Shown here: positions 5,524 through 6,860 of the stretch, piece after piece
How positions within the stretch are numbered: the first letter of the stretch is position 1
How the letters are laid out: every line of letters begins with the position of its first letter
From: Deltaproteobacteria bacterium UBA4427
GTDB taxonomy: Bacteria > Myxococcota_A > UBA9160 > UBA4427
Reading direction: 5' to 3'
NCBI GenBank assembly: GCA_002390675.1
Contig: DGPZ01000025.1
Location: 1 to 6,860 of the forward strand
DNA length: 6,860 nucleotides
Notes under the pieces: model-generated
The model's database searches: none
Told to the model about the DNA's origin: nothing
What the model saw: the letters and a program-made list of their open reading frames with translations, nothing else
Translations under genes and position numbers: made by a program

Positions 5524-5935
5524 CGATTTCGTCTCCAACCTGTTCAGGTCGCGGAGGGGGGACCCGCGCAGAGACCTCGAGCAAATGCTCGAGGTTCACA
5601 CGCGCAGGTTGATTATCGCAGTCAATCGCGAGTGCCGCTTCGAAGGCGCGGACCGCTGCCACTTGATCTCCCGCCTTCCAGTAGGCGAGTCCGAGATGGT
5701 TCTGAATTTCACTCGCATGCGGGACCAAGGTAGCTGCAAGCGTAAGTTCTCTAATTGCCGCCTGCGGATCCTCTCGCTCCAGGGCCGCATCGCCCGCCGC
5801 AAAATGCTGTGCTCCCTGCCACGCTCTCATCGGCGCCGATTGACACCCACCCAAGAAGCCTCCGACCAGTAAAATCATGATTGCTGCCTGGACACGTGCT
5901 TGGTCACGCCGCAGGACTTCAGCCATCGATTGCAT
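5513..5935 (-). CDS. TPR-repeat lipoprotein
   Basis: The product is 140 aa, secreted and lipidated at Cys31: hydrophobic stretch 'IMILLVGGFLGGC' (19-31) with a good LGGC lipobox. The mature part holds two tetratricopeptide units, about 42-75 ('AQHFAAGDAALEREDPQAAI...') and 76-109 ('EIQNHLGLAYWKAGDQVAAV...'), with the usual Gly/Ala/Tyr positions, then a capping helix 110-120 and a Pro-rich tail. TPR lipoproteins act as scaffolds for envelope complexes such as pilus or secretion machines; the partner here is unknown. The ATG at 5935 has AGGGG about 5-6 nt upstream. ATGs at 5926 and 5878 are alternatives, the last giving a very short signal peptide. It is the first gene of the leftward cluster with the 151-aa gene and fur, and its stop lies inside the next gene. 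No obvious oddity in length or composition. Confidence 0.8.
   Translation of the reverse strand: MQSMAEVLRRDQARVQAAIMILLVGGFLGGCQSAPMRAWQGAQHFAAGDAALEREDPQAAIRELTLAATLVPHASEIQNHLGLAYWKAGDQVAAVRAFEAALAIDCDNQPARVNLEHLLEVSARVPPPRPEQVGDEIDGR
5533..5536 (-). promoter_or_regulatory. Shine-Dalgarno deciding the 151-aa gene start
   Basis: GGAG on the minus strand, 9 nt before the ATG at 5523 and inside the end of the TPR lipoprotein gene. It favours ATG 5523 over TTG 5538. Confidence 0.6.
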
Positions 5936-6074
5936 TCGGTCCCCTGAAAGCTTCGTGGTTTGCGTACGCGATTCCCGTGACGAATTGCCTGGGCCGATGC
6001 CTCATGGTAACAAGCCCTTAGGGGCAAACCTTCATGATAGATTCCGAAAGAATGCCGCGTCGTACGCACGGCTC

Positions 6075-6100
6075 GCACGAGTAGTCCGCACGAGTAGTCC
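6075..6100. repeat. 13-bp tandem direct repeat, two copies
   Basis: GCACGAGTAGTCC occurs twice, head to tail and identical, at 6075-6087 and 6088-6100. A GC follows, starting a third copy that stops. It looks like a recent slippage duplication; a binding-site role is possible but unsupported. Confidence 0.8.
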
Positions 6101-6198
6101 GCTCGCCAGCCATTCAGTAGGCCTATTTCCCGATTTCCGATCTCAGATAGGCCCCAGATCGGCCTCAGAAAATCGGCCCTCGGATCACTCAGCACCCC

Positions 6199-6219
6199 TC
6201 GGTACATCCTCCGTACCGA
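6199..6219. repeat. Inverted repeat next to the long palindrome
   Basis: TCGGTAC (6199-6205) pairs with GTACCGA (6213-6219) over a 7-nt loop. Its right arm overlaps the first three bases of the 34-bp palindrome, so as RNA the two hairpins would compete at their junction. Confidence 0.6.
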
Positions 6220-6250
6220 ATCGGCACAGTCTTCAGACCGTGCCGATTCG
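6217..6250. repeat. 34-bp near-perfect palindrome
   Basis: Eleven outer base pairs (6217-6227 with 6240-6250) are perfect, followed by one A-C mismatch and four more pairs (6229-6232 with 6235-6238). Fifteen of 17 symmetric positions match. No T run follows on either strand, so an intrinsic terminator is unlikely. It lies about 108 bp before the MATE start and 282 bp before the lipoprotein start. An operator for a dimeric regulator or an RNA hairpin are both possible. Confidence 0.8.
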
Positions 6251-6357
6251 CTTGGGGTTCCAGCTGAGCGACTCATCTCGCTCTGTTTGCGCGCTTTCTT
6301 CGCACGGCCGAGCACCACATCACCTAACCAGGCGGAGTGTCGACCCGGGATAAATTC

Positions 6358-6860
6358 ATGGGATTCAACGAACAAAACGCCACTGGGATCACCGATCAAT
6401 CCGGCGGTCTGCGCGAAATAGCGACCCTCGCGACACCCCTCGTATTCAGCCAAATCTTGATCACCGCTATGGGCGTCGTCGACTCGATGGTCGTTGGCCG
6501 ACTCGGCGCGAGCGAGCTCGCCGCAGTCGGCCTAGCAGGCATGTGGGTTTGGGCCCTGAGTGCCTTCTTCGTCGGTGCCGCAACAAGCGTTCAGACTTTC
6601 GTAGCGCAACATCACGGTGCGAACGAAAGCGAAAAATGCGGGAGTTGGTGTTGGCAAGGCCTCATCTCGGTTGTCCCCTGCGCCGCGATTGCGGGACTGC
6701 TCATCTTCTTGGGTGCGCACGAAATCATGCAGATGCTCGATCCTAGTGATGACGTAAAGCCTTTGGCACGCGGCTATATGCGTGCCCGTTCGTTAGGCGT
6801 TGCAGGGCTTGCGATTGCCGTAACGCTCTCGTCGTTCTTTCGCGGAATCGGTGACGTACG
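6358..6860 (+). CDS. MATE family multidrug/metabolite efflux transporter (5' part)
   Basis: An ATG at 6358 with GGGA 7 nt upstream opens a frame that runs off the window after 167 codons. The family is clear from 'LATPLVFSQILITAMGVVDSMVVGRLGASELAAVGLAG' spread over residues 24-61: the first helix of MATE transporters, then the D42/G47 turn and the second helix. Predicted membrane segments are about 22-41, 56-76, 101-121 and 144-161, ending at the family's 'FFRGIGDV' (160-167). MATE proteins have 12 helices and about 450 residues, so roughly a third is present. They use Na+ or H+ gradients to export cationic drugs or metabolites across the inner membrane. The substrate cannot be told from this part. 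Two Cys and three Trp at 94-99 are unusual but lie in the loop before helix 3. It diverges from the TPR lipoprotein cluster. Confidence 0.93.
   Translation, partial: MGFNEQNATGITDQSGGLREIATLATPLVFSQILITAMGVVDSMVVGRLGASELAAVGLAGMWVWALSAFFVGAATSVQTFVAQHHGANESEKCGSWCWQGLISVVPCAAIAGLLIFLGAHEIMQMLDPSDDVKPLARGYMRARSLGVAGLAIAVTLSSFFRGIGDV

Larger units (their letters stand above)
5936..6357. other. Divergent intergenic region with repeats, no gene
   Basis: This 422-bp gap lies between the leftward TPR/fur cluster and the rightward MATE gene and should carry both promoters. Open frames across it are Arg/Ser-rich and unlike any family, so I see no gene. On the minus strand TATCAT (plus-strand 6034-6039) resembles a -10 box, about 100 bp before the lipoprotein start, but no good -35 accompanies it. 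Structure is concentrated at 6075-6250: a 13-bp tandem repeat, a GGCCTAT/ATAGGCC inverted repeat (6120-6126 with 6147-6153), ATCGGC motifs and a long palindrome. Confidence 0.55.

Noticed and set aside
6034..6039. TATCAT on the minus strand as a -10 box for the TPR lipoprotein cluster.
   Set aside because: One mismatch to consensus but no supporting -35 at 16-18 bp; too weak to annotate.
5875..6453. Minus-strand 192-codon frame spanning the divergent region before the MATE gene.
   Set aside because: It overlaps the starts of two supported genes, crosses the repeats and resembles no family.

Overview
The window reads as an ordinary piece of a moderately GC-rich Gram-negative chromosome. Clues are two lipoprotein-type signal peptides, a ComM/YifB homologue, an RfbC epimerase and a Fur protein. 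The Fur sequence, with its paired CxxC motifs and an 'SHGFEILRHRHELYGHCADC' tail, looks most like those of deltaproteobacterial lineages (Myxococcota, Desulfobacterota and relatives). That placement is from memory of the family, not from a search. No rRNA, tRNA, CRISPR array, insertion sequence or integrase is visible.

Left part (1-1853). A leftward gene (387-1418) encodes a probable lipoprotein with an M28-peptidase-like fold whose metal-ligand positions look degenerate. It is followed downstream by a good intrinsic terminator (181-218, minus strand). It diverges from comM across a 435-bp gap unusually full of inverted repeats: three back-to-back stems at 1547-1609, a pair of mutually exclusive stems at 1716-1740, and a run of stems ending in one that buries the comM Shine-Dalgarno.

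Middle (1854-4572, rightward). comM encodes a full-length AAA+ helicase of natural transformation/recombination. Next come a 90-residue protein of unknown function with a small acidic helical domain, and rfbC, the dTDP-rhamnose pathway epimerase. rfbC starts at TTG, and its Shine-Dalgarno lies in a small hairpin. No other rhamnose genes are nearby in the window.

Right part (4587-5935, leftward). A compact three-gene cluster reads TPR lipoprotein, then an uncharacterised 151-aa acidic protein (11-bp overlap), then fur (44-bp gap). fur is convergent with rfbC, with only 14 bp between the stop codons.

Right end (5936-6860). A 422-bp divergent intergenic region carries a 13-bp tandem duplication, several copies of an ATCGGC motif and a 34-bp near-perfect palindrome. 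It leads into a rightward MATE-family transporter gene cut by the window edge.

I did not find a convincing undescribed multi-gene system. The best leads are the TPR lipoprotein / acidic protein / fur cluster, the degenerate M28 lipoprotein and the two hairpin-rich intergenic regions.
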